64,000 nt of DNA from a halophilic archaeon (GCA_003298465.1 QNGA01000001.1:372001-436000); one strand, 5' to 3'; shown: positions 26,161-36,334, counted from the stretch's first letter. Notes: a model not told the origin generated them from the letters alone. Numbers and translations are program-made.

Positions 26161-26391
26161 TCAGTCGATCGCCATGTAGGTCTTCGTGTCGACGACGCCG
26201 TCCAGCTTCTGCACGTCCGACGAGGCGGTCTGGAGCACGTCGTACACCTCGTCGGCGTCGACCTCGACGACGATGTCGTAGTCGCCGGCGACGATGTGGG
26301 CCTCCTGGACGACGTCGAACTCCCGCACCGAGTCGAGCAGGTCCTGTGACTTCCCGGCGGCGGTGTTGACCATGATAAACGCGTGCACCAT
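26161..26391 (-). CDS. Single-domain Lrp/AsnC ligand-binding (RAM) protein
   Basis: A 76-residue RAM domain without the DNA-binding half of Lrp: MVHAFIMVNTAAGKSQDLLD, then EAHIVAGDYDIVVEVDADEV and VDTKTYMAID. Such stand-alone RAM proteins form ring-like oligomers that bind amino acids or other small ligands. It is divergent from trkA, across a shared 81-base promoter gap, and a paralogue follows trkA. The TATA-like element is AAGGTTTTTC near 26420. Confidence 0.85.
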   Translation of the reverse strand: MVHAFIMVNTAAGKSQDLLDSVREFDVVQEAHIVAGDYDIVVEVDADEVYDVLQTASSDVQKLDGVVDTKTYMAID

Positions 26392-26417
26392 GTCGCTGTG
26401 TCATACTCTACCACGCG

Positions 26418-26449
26418 AGAAAAACCTTCCCCCGGAGAAAAGTTATTCA
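26418..26449. promoter_or_regulatory. Divergent promoter between the RAM gene and trkA
   Basis: Two TATA-like elements lie back to back: AAGGTTTTTC on the minus strand (about 26418-26428), about 30 bases before ATG 26391, and AGTTATTCA on the plus strand (26441-26449), 28 bases before ATG 26473. Both transcripts should be leaderless, and the spacing suggests coordinate control. Confidence 0.5.
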
Positions 26450-26472
26450 ACCCGTCCGCCGTACCGTTTTCC

Positions 26473-27156
26473 ATGCGATTCGTTATCACTGGTGCAGGAC
26501 GGGTCGGCTTGCGGACTGCCCGCGTGCTCCGGGAGGAGGGCCACGACGTCGTGCTGGTCGAGCGCGACTCGAACAAGGCGGACCGAGCGCGCAACGACGG
26601 GTTCGAGGTCGTCGAGGGCGACGCCTCCAAAGAGGAGGTACTCGAGCAGGCCGACCTCGAATCGGCGGACGCGGTCGGCGGACTGACGGGCGACCTGAAC
26701 GTCAACTTCGCGGCCTGCATGGTCGGCAAGCACTACGACTGCCGGACCGTCCTGCGCATCGACGAGGACTACCGCGAGGACATCTACCGGAAGTTCGCCA
26801 GCGACGTGGACGAGGTCGTCTACCCCGAGCGTCTCGGTGCCATCGGCGCGAAGAACGCCCTGCTGGGCGGCAACGTCCGCGCCATCGCCGACATCGCCCA
26901 GAACCTCCAGGTGGTCGAGCTGACGATAACCGACGAGTCGCCGATGCGGGGCTACTCCATCAGCGAACTCGAACTGCCCGCCAACTCCCGACTGCTCGCC
27001 TTCGGCAAGCAGGACGAGCCGATGAGAATTCCGTTCCCGGACGACTCCCTGGAGATGGGCGACCGCATCGCCGTCCTCGCCGACTTCGCCGTGCTGGAGG
27101 ACGTGCGCCAGATTCTCGTCGGTAACGCCAGTCGCGCCACCGCGGGAGGTGTCTGA
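26473..27156 (+). CDS. trkA: TrkA-family potassium uptake regulatory protein
   Basis: A cytoplasmic gate for TrkH-type potassium channels. The 227-residue protein has an N-terminal RCK/TrkA-N Rossmann domain with GAGRVG at 7-12 and acidic Glu30 after the second strand, then a TrkA-C domain (about 140-220) with ELELPANSRLLAF. Potassium import is central to the salt-in strategy. No channel gene is adjacent. Its stop lies one base before the ATG of a RAM-domain gene, so the two are cotranscribed. Confidence 0.9.
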   Translation: MRFVITGAGRVGLRTARVLREEGHDVVLVERDSNKADRARNDGFEVVEGDASKEEVLEQADLESADAVGGLTGDLNVNFAACMVGKHYDCRTVLRIDEDYREDIYRKFASDVDEVVYPERLGAIGAKNALLGGNVRAIADIAQNLQVVELTITDESPMRGYSISELELPANSRLLAFGKQDEPMRIPFPDDSLEMGDRIAVLADFAVLEDVRQILVGNASRATAGGV

Positions 27157-27157
27157 G

Positions 27158-27388
27158 ATGGTGCCCGCCTACATCATGGTCAAGGCGAACACGAGCGAGG
27201 CCGACCGCCTCAAAGACTCCATCCGCGACCTCGACGGCGTGGAGGACGCTCACATCGTCGCCGGAGACGTCGACCTCATCGTGAAGGTCACGGTCGACAG
27301 TCCCGCCGAGGTGAAAGAGATCGCCGCCACCGGCATCCAGGGTATCAGCGGCGTCGAGGACACCCAGACCTACATCGCGATGGACTAG
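27158..27388 (+). CDS. Second single-domain Lrp/AsnC (RAM) protein
   Basis: A 76-residue paralogue of the protein at 26161-26391, sharing MV-x-A-(F/Y)-IMV, DAHIVAGD and the TKTYMAID/TQTYIAMD end. The ATG at 27158 is preceded by GGGAGGTG at eight bases, which overrides the upstream GTG 27149. It overlaps the trkA unit almost completely in transcription, so a ligand signal could be tied to potassium transport. Confidence 0.85.
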   Translation: MVPAYIMVKANTSEADRLKDSIRDLDGVEDAHIVAGDVDLIVKVTVDSPAEVKEIAATGIQGISGVEDTQTYIAMD

Positions 27389-27398
27389 CCGTTCTCGT

Positions 27399-27914
27399 TC
27401 ACCGGCGCTCTCGCGTCCCCTCCTCCCCGTCGTCGTAGTTCTGTCGCGCCCGATCGATCAGCCCCGCCGCCGGTTCGCGGTAGTCGTAGCCCGGAACGAT
27501 GCCCTGTACCCAGGTTCCCTCCGCGTACTCCACGACGGCCAGCGCGTCCTCGGGGGTCGGCGTCGTCGAGAACGAGACGGTGAGAACCACCTCGGCCCCC
27601 TCGCGTTCTATCTCCGGGGGAACGGCGTCCTCGGCCCGCGCGACGGTGTGGACGTCGTCGAGGCGACGCTCCAGCGTCTCGTACCAGCCGTCTTCGACGA
27701 CCTCCGCGACCGTCTCGCCGGCGACGACGGCGTCCAGCGTCGGCAGTCGAACCGTCACCGCGGCGTCGCCGTCCGTCTCGCCGTCGCTATCCTCGTCAGC
27801 CGTGCGCACCGTCGCGTCGAACGGCGTCGTCGTCGCGACGAACTCGCCCGTCTCCCGGCGCTCGAAGGCGTCGTGGGTCTCGAACGACCGCCGTGCTCGC
27901 GTCTCGTCGGTCAT
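27399..27914 (-). CDS. DUF5813-family haloarchaeal protein
   Basis: A 171-residue acidic cytosolic protein of a family restricted to haloarchaea. It starts MTDETRARRSFETHDAF; the segment VLTVSFSTTPTPEDALAVVE and GIVPGYDYREPAAGLIDRAR are its most conserved-looking parts. No catalytic residues are apparent. The gene is convergent with the RAM gene. Function unknown; the DUF number is by memory. Confidence 0.65.
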   Translation of the reverse strand: MTDETRARRSFETHDAFERRETGEFVATTTPFDATVRTADEDSDGETDGDAAVTVRLPTLDAVVAGETVAEVVEDGWYETLERRLDDVHTVARAEDAVPPEIEREGAEVVLTVSFSTTPTPEDALAVVEYAEGTWVQGIVPGYDYREPAAGLIDRARQNYDDGEEGTRERR

Positions 27915-28015
27915 CGGTCGCGCTACGGACGCGGGGGTGAAGGGCGTTACGAGAGGCCGGCGGCCACCGCGACGGTCGCCCGAACGGGGTCCGGACTCGC
28001 GGTCGTCCGGCCGGT

Positions 28016-28945
28016 TCAGAGGTCGAACCACTCGGTCGTGTGGCCGGTCGTCCGGAGGTGCCACCGCTGTTGCGCCCCGGCGTCGCGGGCGCGCAGTTCG
28101 ACGATAGCGTCGAACTTGCTCGCGATGGTACGCACGGGTCGCGAGCCGTACTCCACCGGCAGGACGTAGTGGGCCATCCCGGAGACGTCCTCGACCGCCC
28201 GGCAGATGGGGCCGAGGAACGCGTCGACCTCGTCCTCGGCGTTGTCTTCGACGACCGGCCGGAGCGAGTCGAAGCAGAGCCGGAGTTCGGCCGGGTCGAA
28301 CTCGCGCTCGTCGTCCAGTCGCTCGATGGTGTCGACGACGGTCTCTCGGAGGTCGTCGGCGTCGCCCGTGACGGATTCGACGGTCGGGTCGGCGGGTCGG
28401 GCGTCGACGTCGGCGGCCGAGCGCGCACCGGTGCGGTAGTTTATGACGTGGGCGTCTTCGCCGGAGGAGTCCGCCATCGAGAGCCGGTTGCTGGCCGTCG
28501 AGACGCTGCGGTCGTGGAGCGCGAACACCCGGGTCCGACCGCAGGCGGTCTCGCCGAGCAGGAGCGTGCTCGCGGCGTCGAAGACGGTGTCGGGGACCGC
28601 CCCCACGACGAGGAGGTTACCGCCGCGCTCCTTGATTCGCGCGAGGCCGGGCTGGACGGTCACGGTGCCGTCGCCGTCGACGGTGACGTGGTGTCCGTAC
28701 AGGGTGAACGAGAGGCGGCCACCCCTGCGCGGAGTTCCGTCGTCTCGCGGTTCGAAGAGCTTGTCGAGCGCCTCTGGGTCGATGACGTCGTACAGCTGTT
28801 CGGGGATGTCGGACGGTTCGACGCCTGCCGCGTCTGCGACCGCGACCGTTATCGTCGTGCTCAACGCCCGGTCGCTGTCCAGGTCGTGATGCACGCGGTG
28901 GACTTCGCTCTCGTCGGGGGATCGGTCCCCGTCGATACCGTCCAT
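28016..28945 (-). CDS. HalOD1-domain protein fused to a DUF7504-like domain
   Basis: A 309-residue protein with two parts. Residues about 25-102 resemble the HalOD1 output domain of haloarchaeal bacterio-opsin-activator-type sensors: LSTTITVAVADAAGVEPSD, then LSFTLYGHHVTVDGDGTV. Residues 105-309 are a DUF7504-like domain (GGNLLVVGAVPDTVFDAAS), clearly homologous to the stand-alone protein at 541-1188. The DUF-like part lacks a P-loop, so ATP binding is unlikely. A signalling or regulatory role is inferred. Ends with MAHYVLPVEYG and RWHLRTTG. Confidence 0.75.
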   Translation of the reverse strand: MDGIDGDRSPDESEVHRVHHDLDSDRALSTTITVAVADAAGVEPSDIPEQLYDVIDPEALDKLFEPRDDGTPRRGGRLSFTLYGHHVTVDGDGTVTVQPGLARIKERGGNLLVVGAVPDTVFDAASTLLLGETACGRTRVFALHDRSVSTASNRLSMADSSGEDAHVINYRTGARSAADVDARPADPTVESVTGDADDLRETVVDTIERLDDEREFDPAELRLCFDSLRPVVEDNAEDEVDAFLGPICRAVEDVSGMAHYVLPVEYGSRPVRTIASKFDAIVELRARDAGAQQRWHLRTTGHTTEWFDL

Positions 28946-29090
28946 GTGTTTCCTGACCCTCCGGAGTCCAAAGTGAAAAACTCATCGTCACGAGAATGAC
29001 AGCAAACTACAAAACTCGGCGACAGCTCCGGATTCCGGCGGCTCGGCCACTCCCGTCACCGTGCCAACGTGTCTCAAACGTCGAGAAAAT

Positions 29091-29100
29091 GTTTATAATT
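29091..29100 (+). promoter_or_regulatory. TATA box of a possible non-coding RNA
   Basis: GTTTATAATT is one of the clearest TATA sequences in the window. It would start transcription near 29120, about 340 bases before the aIF5A ATG, where no good open reading frame exists. Confidence 0.55.
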
Positions 29101-29119
29101 ATCGAAGGTGTAGATACCA

Positions 29120-29350
29120 CCGTCGCGGGAGCCGCGGGGGCGAACCGAACGGCTCGCGTTCCGAGAGGAAGCGAGAGCGGAGCAAACACCGAGTGGCCGG
29201 TAAGACGGTACCGAGGTCAACGCTCCGACGGAGAACCGAAGCGACGCAGTAACCGTCGGAAGACGGTCGTGAAGGCCAAGTATCGGACGACGCGAAAGCG
29301 GCGTTCGAGAAACTGGGTGAAACCAGCCACGGTCGTACGGGTCGTGGAAA
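29120..29350 (+). ncRNA. Candidate structured RNA, unidentified
   Basis: Predicted only. Within 230 bases, several hairpins end in GNRA or similar loops: GGCTCGCGTTCC-GAGA-GGAAGCGAG (29151-29175), CCGTC-GGAA-GACGG (29253-29266), CGC-GAAA-GCG (29291-29300), CTGG-GTGAAA-CCAG (29313-29326), and a CCACG/CGTGG stem (29327-29347). The segment is less G+C-rich than its neighbours. It does not show the RNase P conserved region I or the SRP helix-8 pattern as I remember them. The ends are guesses. Confidence 0.35.
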
Positions 29351-29432
29351 ACGTCTCCCGTTCGGGTCCTAATCGCGGCTCTCGCTTCCTTCTCGCTACC
29401 GATTTGGACCGTCAGCGACGCGTTTCCAAACC

Positions 29433-29441
29433 GTTTATACC
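29433..29441 (+). promoter_or_regulatory. TATA box of aIF5A-agmatinase
   Basis: GTTTATACC is centred 27 bases before the aIF5A ATG, the ideal spacing for a leaderless transcript. It excludes the long upstream open frame as an N-terminal extension of aIF5A. Confidence 0.75.
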
Positions 29442-29463
29442 CGAGGATGCGCAATCCCGCGGT

Positions 29464-29844
29464 ATGGCAAAAGAGCAGAAGGAAGTGCGTGACCTTCAGG
29501 AAGGAAACTACGTGATGGTCGAGGACGCTCCCTGCAAGATAAACTCCTACAGCACGGCCAAGCCCGGCAAACACGGCAGCGCCAAGGCCCGCATCGAGGC
29601 CGAAGGCGTCTTCGACGGCAAGAAGCGCAGCCTCAGCCAGCCGGTCGACGCGAAGATCTGGGTCCCCATCATCGAGCGCAAGCAGGGCCAGGTCGTCAGC
29701 GTCGAGAGCGCCACCGTCGCGCAGGTGATGGACCTCGAGACGTACGAGACCATCTCCATCCAGACGCCCGAGGACGTCGACCTCTCGCCCGACGACCAGA
29801 TCGAGTACCTCGAGATGGAAGAGCAGCGCAAGATCCTCGAATAG
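29464..29844 (+). CDS. eif5a: Translation factor aIF5A (hypusine-type)
   Basis: A 126-residue elongation factor that rescues stalled ribosomes. The modified lysine should be Lys36 in the loop KPGKHGSAK, which receives a deoxyhypusine or hypusine side chain. The N-terminal SH3-like barrel and C-terminal OB fold are both present. Start ATG 29464, right at the predicted transcription start. It is directly followed, without a gap, by the agmatinase gene, which produces a precursor of the polyamine used for modification. Confidence 0.96.
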   Translation: MAKEQKEVRDLQEGNYVMVEDAPCKINSYSTAKPGKHGSAKARIEAEGVFDGKKRSLSQPVDAKIWVPIIERKQGQVVSVESATVAQVMDLETYETISIQTPEDVDLSPDDQIEYLEMEEQRKILE

Positions 29845-30681
29845 ATGTTCCCCGGAGCGGTCGCCGACCGTGAGACGGCCGATTTCGTCGTCGTCGGTGC
29901 GCCGCTCGACGTTTCTACCACGTTCCAGCCCGGCACCCGGTTCGGCCCCGAACGCGTCAGGAGGTTCGCCCGGACGTTCGACGACTTCGACCACCGGACC
30001 GGCCGGCACTTCTCCGACCTCGCCGTTCACGACCACGGCGACGTCCGCGCGTGGGACGACGCCGCCGAGTATCTGGAGTATCTCGAGGGCGTCCTCACCG
30101 ACGTTCGCTGGGACGACGCCCTCCCCCTTCTGCTCGGCGGCGAACACACCGTCTCCGTCGCGGGCGTTCGCGCGACCGACCCGGACGTCTTCGTCTGCCT
30201 CGACGCCCACCTCGACCTTCGCGAGGCCTACGACGGCAATCCGCTGAGCCACGCGACCGTCACGCGGCACGCCCTCGACGTGGCCGACGAGGCCGTCGTC
30301 CTCGGCGCGCGGACCGGCGACGAAGACGAGTGGGAACGCGCCGCCGAATCCGACGTGACCGTCGTCCCGCCCGAGGACGTGGCCGACTGGACGCCCGGCG
30401 TCGACGGCCCGGCGCTCGACGGCGACGTCTACCTGAGCGTCGACGTCGACGCCGCCGACCCGGGCTTCGCCCCCGGAACCGGCACGATGGAACCGTTCGG
30501 CCTCTCGCCCCGCGAGATGCGCGACGCGGTTCGGACCGTCGCGGACGACGTGGCCTCGACCGACGACGCCACGGTCGTCGGCTTCGACGCCGTCGAGGTC
30601 AACGACCGCGACGACGGCCAGGCCGCCGCGCTCGCCGGGAAGCTCCTCCGCGAGTTCGTCTTCGCCGTCGCCGACGGGTGA
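29845..30681 (+). CDS. speB: Agmatinase (ureohydrolase family)
   Basis: A 278-residue binuclear manganese hydrolase. The ligands are His101 in GGEHT, Asp120/His122/Asp124 in LDAHLDLR, and Asp200/Asp202 in SVDVDAADPG; PGTGTMEPFG follows. It is expected to release urea from agmatine or an aminopropyl-agmatine to yield a polyamine. Its ATG at 29845 abuts the stop of aIF5A, an arrangement often seen in haloarchaea that links polyamine supply to hypusine formation. Confidence 0.9.
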   Translation: MFPGAVADRETADFVVVGAPLDVSTTFQPGTRFGPERVRRFARTFDDFDHRTGRHFSDLAVHDHGDVRAWDDAAEYLEYLEGVLTDVRWDDALPLLLGGEHTVSVAGVRATDPDVFVCLDAHLDLREAYDGNPLSHATVTRHALDVADEAVVLGARTGDEDEWERAAESDVTVVPPEDVADWTPGVDGPALDGDVYLSVDVDAADPGFAPGTGTMEPFGLSPREMRDAVRTVADDVASTDDATVVGFDAVEVNDRDDGQAAALAGKLLREFVFAVADG

Positions 30682-30748
30682 GACGGTGGACCGTCGTCGC
30701 GCGTCGCAGGCCACCGAGACTTAATACGTCTCGCTCGTCTGCCGGGAT

Positions 30749-31342
30749 ATGGGCACGATGGAGGGACTCGAAGTGACGGAGTGTACGCGCTGTCCGGCGC
30801 TGGTCGAGTGTCGGAGTCAGATAGTCAACGGCGTCGGTCCCGGGGACGCCGACCTGCTGTTCGTCGGCGAGGGTCCCGGCAAGCAGGAAGACCAGCAGGG
30901 CGAACCGTTCGTCGGGCGCAGCGGGAGCGTCCTCGACGACAAACTGGAGGAGTTCGGCATCGAGCGCGAGGACGTGCGCATCACCAACTGCGTGCGCTGT
31001 CGCCCGCCGGAGAACCGCGACCCGACGAAGGAGGAACTGAACAACTGCCGCGAGTACCTCGAATCCGAGATCGACCAGGTCGACCCCGACGTGGTCGTCA
31101 CGCTCGGGAAGGTCCCGAGCGAGCACCTCCTCGACCGGGACGTCGCCGTGACGAAGGAGGCCGGGTCTGTCGAGGCGGTCGAACTCGGCGGTCAGCGCCG
31201 CGACGTCCTGATATGCGTCCACCCGGCGGCGACGCTCTACGACGGCAGTCAGGAGTCGACGCTGGAGAACACGCTCGACACCGCGGCGACGATGGCCGGC
31301 GTCGAAACCGACGGCGGTCAGTCGCGCCTCGGCGAGTTCTGA
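30749..31342 (+). CDS. Type-4 uracil-DNA glycosylase
   Basis: Removes uracil from DNA in base-excision repair. The 197-residue protein has iron-sulphur cluster cysteines Cys12 and Cys15 in CTRCPALVEC and the pair in TNCVRCRPP, motif 1 (GEGPGKQEDQQGEPFVG) and the late HPAATL. A TTAATACG TATA element is about 26 bases before ATG 30749, favouring this start over ATG 30758. It is monocistronic. Confidence 0.9.
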   Translation: MGTMEGLEVTECTRCPALVECRSQIVNGVGPGDADLLFVGEGPGKQEDQQGEPFVGRSGSVLDDKLEEFGIEREDVRITNCVRCRPPENRDPTKEELNNCREYLESEIDQVDPDVVVTLGKVPSEHLLDRDVAVTKEAGSVEAVELGGQRRDVLICVHPAATLYDGSQESTLENTLDTAATMAGVETDGGQSRLGEF

Positions 31343-31343
31343 C

Positions 31344-31883
31344 TCAATCCTGGCCGGTCTCGACGTCCACGCCCTCGAAGGTGACCGACACCGACTCGGC
31401 GTACCGGTCGCCGTTCGTCTCGTCGTGGCGCATGAACGCCGGCGCGTCGACCTCGACGTGGACGTCGTAGGAGCCGTCTCCGGGCACCTCGACGTTCTTG
31501 CCGTAGTGGTGGAGGCCGGGATGCCAGACGAACGGCACCTCGAACGGTCCGACCTCCTCGCCGTCCTCGGACTCCAGGGTGGCGCGAACCGTCAGCTCCG
31601 GGACGAACCGGTGGTCGGCCGCGTCGGCGACCGCCACCTCGAGGTGGCAGTTCTCCTCGTCCGGTTCGACCCACTCCAGCCCGTCGTCCGTCGGGCGATA
31701 CATCCCCTCGGCCTCCTCCTGGGCGATGCCGACGAGGAAGTCGCCCGCCTCCTGCGTGTCGCCGGTGTGAGCGACCTCCGTCGCCATGTACTGCAGCGCC
31801 TCGTGGTAGGCGTCGCCCTCCTCGCGGGCCAGTTCGAGTTGCTTCTCGTCCACCTCGTCGCTCGGCCGTTGCTGGTTCGCCAT
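31344..31883 (-). CDS. Tp34-like periplasmic iron-transport domain protein
   Basis: A 179-residue protein of the Tp34 (PF10634) type, with VPELTVRATLES, a WHPGLHHYGKNVEVPGDGSY stretch rich in histidine, and an Ig-like end. In bacteria such proteins bind Fe2+ or Cu2+ on the outside of the cell. There is no signal peptide or lipobox here, so it looks cytoplasmic, as do related haloarchaeal proteins. Convergent with the uracil-DNA glycosylase gene. Confidence 0.7.
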   Translation of the reverse strand: MANQQRPSDEVDEKQLELAREEGDAYHEALQYMATEVAHTGDTQEAGDFLVGIAQEEAEGMYRPTDDGLEWVEPDEENCHLEVAVADAADHRFVPELTVRATLESEDGEEVGPFEVPFVWHPGLHHYGKNVEVPGDGSYDVHVEVDAPAFMRHDETNGDRYAESVSVTFEGVDVETGQD

Positions 31884-31915
31884 GGCGTTTTCCCTTCCGC
31901 CCGCGAGTCGGATGA

Positions 31916-34063
<2,148 letters not shown>

Positions 34064-34146
34064 AACGCGAGCGGTCTCCGCCGGGTCGACGTCGGAGCGG
34101 TCGAGGCGGCGGCGCGGCGCGATTGGCGGCCGGTCGAGGACGCCGC

Positions 34147-35034
34147 TCAGAGCTCGGCGTCCCTGAACACGAGGTAGCCGACCGCGACCGGAACGAACAG
34201 CCAGGCGAGCATGTAGGCGGCGACGAAGACGTCGCCGTAGTAGACGGGCAGCGGCTTGCCGATGGCGTTGGCGGCGGGCTGCCGGGTGAAGAAGCTGAAC
34301 GTGGTGATGCGGGCGTTGAACTGGCTGCCGAGGAGCGCCGTGTCCAGCAGCGTCTTGTACGCCGCGGTCGGGTTCAGCAGCTTGATGAACAGGACGGTCT
34401 TCAACTGACCGGCGGTGCCCACGTCGAGCCCCTTGTTCAGCAGTTCGGCGACCTGGTTGGCGAAGGCGTTCCAGAGGACGACCATGAAGATGTAGACGCC
34501 GGTCGAGACCACCATCGCGCGGCGGCTCGTGCTCGCGACGGCGGAGACGCCCGTCGCGAACCCGACGAACACCAGCCCGAGCAGGAGCGTCAGGAGCACG
34601 AACACCAGGTAGTTGACTATCTTGAACTGGAGTCCGACGACCACCAGCGCGACGGCGGTGACGACGACGCCGACGAGGATGGAGAGGCCGACGACGGCGC
34701 TGCGCCCGAGCACCTTGCCGAACACCACGTCGTCGCGGGAGTGCGGCAGCGAGAGCAGCAGCTTCAGCGTCCCAGACTCGCGCTCGCGGGTGATGGAGGC
34801 GTACGCGACGACGATGGAGATGAGCGGCACGAGGATGGACGTCCCCTGCTTCATCAGGAAGAGGTAGGCGTCGCTGCTGCCGGACCCCTGCCTGGGCGCG
34901 TTGCCGAGCCCCCCGCCGAAGATGAGGAGCGCGGGCGCGGCGAACACGACGACGAACAGCGCGGTCAGCACCCACAGCCAGCGCGAGCGCACGGCGTCCT
35001 GGAAGTCCTTGCGCGCGACGGCCTGCCAGCTCAT
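34147..35034 (-). CDS. ABC-2 type transporter permease
   Basis: A 295-residue integral membrane subunit with six helices (for example WLWVLTALFVVVFAAPALLIFGG, and SILVPLISIVVAYASITRERESGTL). The SITRERESGTLKLLLSLP segment is typical of ABC-2 permeases of the NatB/CcmB-like kind. Its start overlaps the stop of the ATPase gene by four bases (ATGA). It is likely an exporter; the substrate is unknown. Confidence 0.85.
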   Translation of the reverse strand: MSWQAVARKDFQDAVRSRWLWVLTALFVVVFAAPALLIFGGGLGNAPRQGSGSSDAYLFLMKQGTSILVPLISIVVAYASITRERESGTLKLLLSLPHSRDDVVFGKVLGRSAVVGLSILVGVVVTAVALVVVGLQFKIVNYLVFVLLTLLLGLVFVGFATGVSAVASTSRRAMVVSTGVYIFMVVLWNAFANQVAELLNKGLDVGTAGQLKTVLFIKLLNPTAAYKTLLDTALLGSQFNARITTFSFFTRQPAANAIGKPLPVYYGDVFVAAYMLAWLFVPVAVGYLVFRDAEL

Positions 35035-35948
35035 GCCGGCACCTCCTGGTTCTCGGTGTAGGCCACGAACAGGTCTTCGAGCGACGCCTCGCGCGTGTCG
35101 AAGTCCCGCACGTCGACGCCCGCGTTCTCCAGCGTCGCGATGACGGCCGTCTTCGCGCTGGCCTCGCAGTCGACGAGGAGCACGTCGGCCTCGCGGGTGA
35201 CGCCGGAGACGCCGTCGAGGGACCGGATCTCGTCGATAGCGCCGGCGGGGTTCGACGCCGTCTCGACGCGGAGCGTGGTGCCGGTGCCGACGGCCTCGCG
35301 GAGCCCGGCGATGGAGTCTTCGGCGACCAGTTCGCCCTCGCGGAGGATGCCTACGCGGTCACAGACCGCCTCCACCTGCCCGAGGACGTGACTTGAGAAG
35401 AACACCGTCGTGCCGCCGTCGGCCTCCTCGCGGACTATCTCGCGCATCTCTCGCGCGCCGTTGGGGTCGAGTCCGGTCGAGGGTTCGTCGAGGATGAGCA
35501 GGTCGGGGTCGCCGACGAGCGCCATCCCGAGCGCGAGGCGCTGGGCCATCCCCTTCGAGTAGCCGCCGGCCTTCCTGTCGGCGGCGTCGCTGATGCCGAC
35601 GCGGCGCAGGATAGCGTCGACGTCGTCGTCGACCTCCTTCGACTCGATGGCGAACTCCACGTGCTGGCGGCCCGTCAGTCGGTCGTAGACGGAGAAGCCC
35701 TCGGGGAGCACGCCGGTCCGTCGACGGATGGCGACGCTGTCTTCCTCGGCGTCGTAGCCGAGCACGCGCACGTCGCCCTCCGTCGGGCGGATGAAGTCGA
35801 GCAGCAGGTTGATGGTGGTGGATTTACCGGCCCCGTTGGGACCGAGGAACCCGAACACCTCTCCCTCCTCGACGGTCAGAGAGAGGTCCCGGACGGCGGT
35901 GACGTCGCCGAACCGTTTCGTCACCCCGTTCAGTTCGATTGCAGCCAT
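35031..35948 (-). CDS. ABC transporter ATP-binding protein
   Basis: A 305-residue ATPase. Walker A is GPNGAGKST near 36-44, the signature is YSKGMAQRL (129-137), Walker B LLILDEPSTGLDPNG follows, and an H-loop SSHVL. A C-terminal region of about 80 residues is typical of NatA-like exporters. The predicted TATA box gives a leaderless start at 35948. It forms a two-gene operon with the permease. Confidence 0.9.
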   Translation of the reverse strand: MAAIELNGVTKRFGDVTAVRDLSLTVEEGEVFGFLGPNGAGKSTTINLLLDFIRPTEGDVRVLGYDAEEDSVAIRRRTGVLPEGFSVYDRLTGRQHVEFAIESKEVDDDVDAILRRVGISDAADRKAGGYSKGMAQRLALGMALVGDPDLLILDEPSTGLDPNGAREMREIVREEADGGTTVFFSSHVLGQVEAVCDRVGILREGELVAEDSIAGLREAVGTGTTLRVETASNPAGAIDEIRSLDGVSGVTREADVLLVDCEASAKTAVIATLENAGVDVRDFDTREASLEDLFVAYTENQEVPA

Positions 35949-35970
35949 GGTTGGCGGTTACGCCAACTCA

Positions 35971-35980
35971 CATAAAGTCT
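35971..35980 (-). promoter_or_regulatory. TATA box of the ABC exporter operon, with a nearby repeat
   Basis: AGACTTTATG on the minus strand is centred 27 bases before ATG 35948. Upstream (about 35988-36010) two similar blocks, CCGTTAGTTA and CCGTTTAGCA, stand one after the other on the minus strand, a possible regulator site. Confidence 0.5.
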
Positions 35981-36079
35981 TACTGTTCCGTGCTAAACGG
36001 TAACTAACGGGGCGTAGCGCGTCTCACTGTCTGTTTCGGAGATTTCACCGGCGGTCGGACGACGGCCCCGACGGCCCCG

Positions 36080-36334
36080 TCAGACGGTGGCGTCGGGGTC
36101 GTGCTTCTCGGCCATCCGGGAGGCTTCGGCGGCGTAGCGTTCCCGCTCCTCGTCGTCGTCGACGCGCGTGAGGCGGTCGGGTGCGACGTCGATGGCCGCG
36201 GTCGCGTCGCCGCCCAGGTGGCCCGACCGCTCCTTCCGCAGGTAGCGCTCGCCGTCCGGCGTGGCGTACACCAGCGTGATGAGGTCGCGCTGCGTGTACG
36301 TCCGCTCGACGAGCCAGAGCCGTTCGTCGTCCAT
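36080..36334 (-). CDS. Small haloarchaeal hypothetical protein
   Basis: An 84-residue charged protein that begins MDDERLWLVERTYTQRDLIT and contains ATPDGERYLRKERSGHLGGD. It shows no membrane segment or known motif. The third-position G+C is high and the frame uses common codons, so it is likely real. It is not obviously linked with neighbours. Confidence 0.6.
   Translation of the reverse strand: MDDERLWLVERTYTQRDLITLVYATPDGERYLRKERSGHLGGDATAAIDVAPDRLTRVDDDEERERYAAEASRMAEKHDPDATV

Larger units (their letters stand above)
28946..29463. other. Long gap of lower G+C with possible structured RNA (see finding)
   Basis: About 520 bases without a convincing gene. One plus frame is open from 28996 in phase with aIF5A, but its codon choice and product (a random-looking basic sequence) are unlike a haloarchaeal gene. 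The second half holds a strong TATA box and several GNRA-capped hairpins, and the end holds the aIF5A promoter. Confidence 0.6.

Noticed and set aside
28996..29463. Open frame upstream and in phase with aIF5A that could extend the protein or be a separate gene
   Set aside because: The codon choice is unlike haloarchaeal genes, the product looks random and basic, and a TATA box sits 27 bases before the aIF5A ATG.
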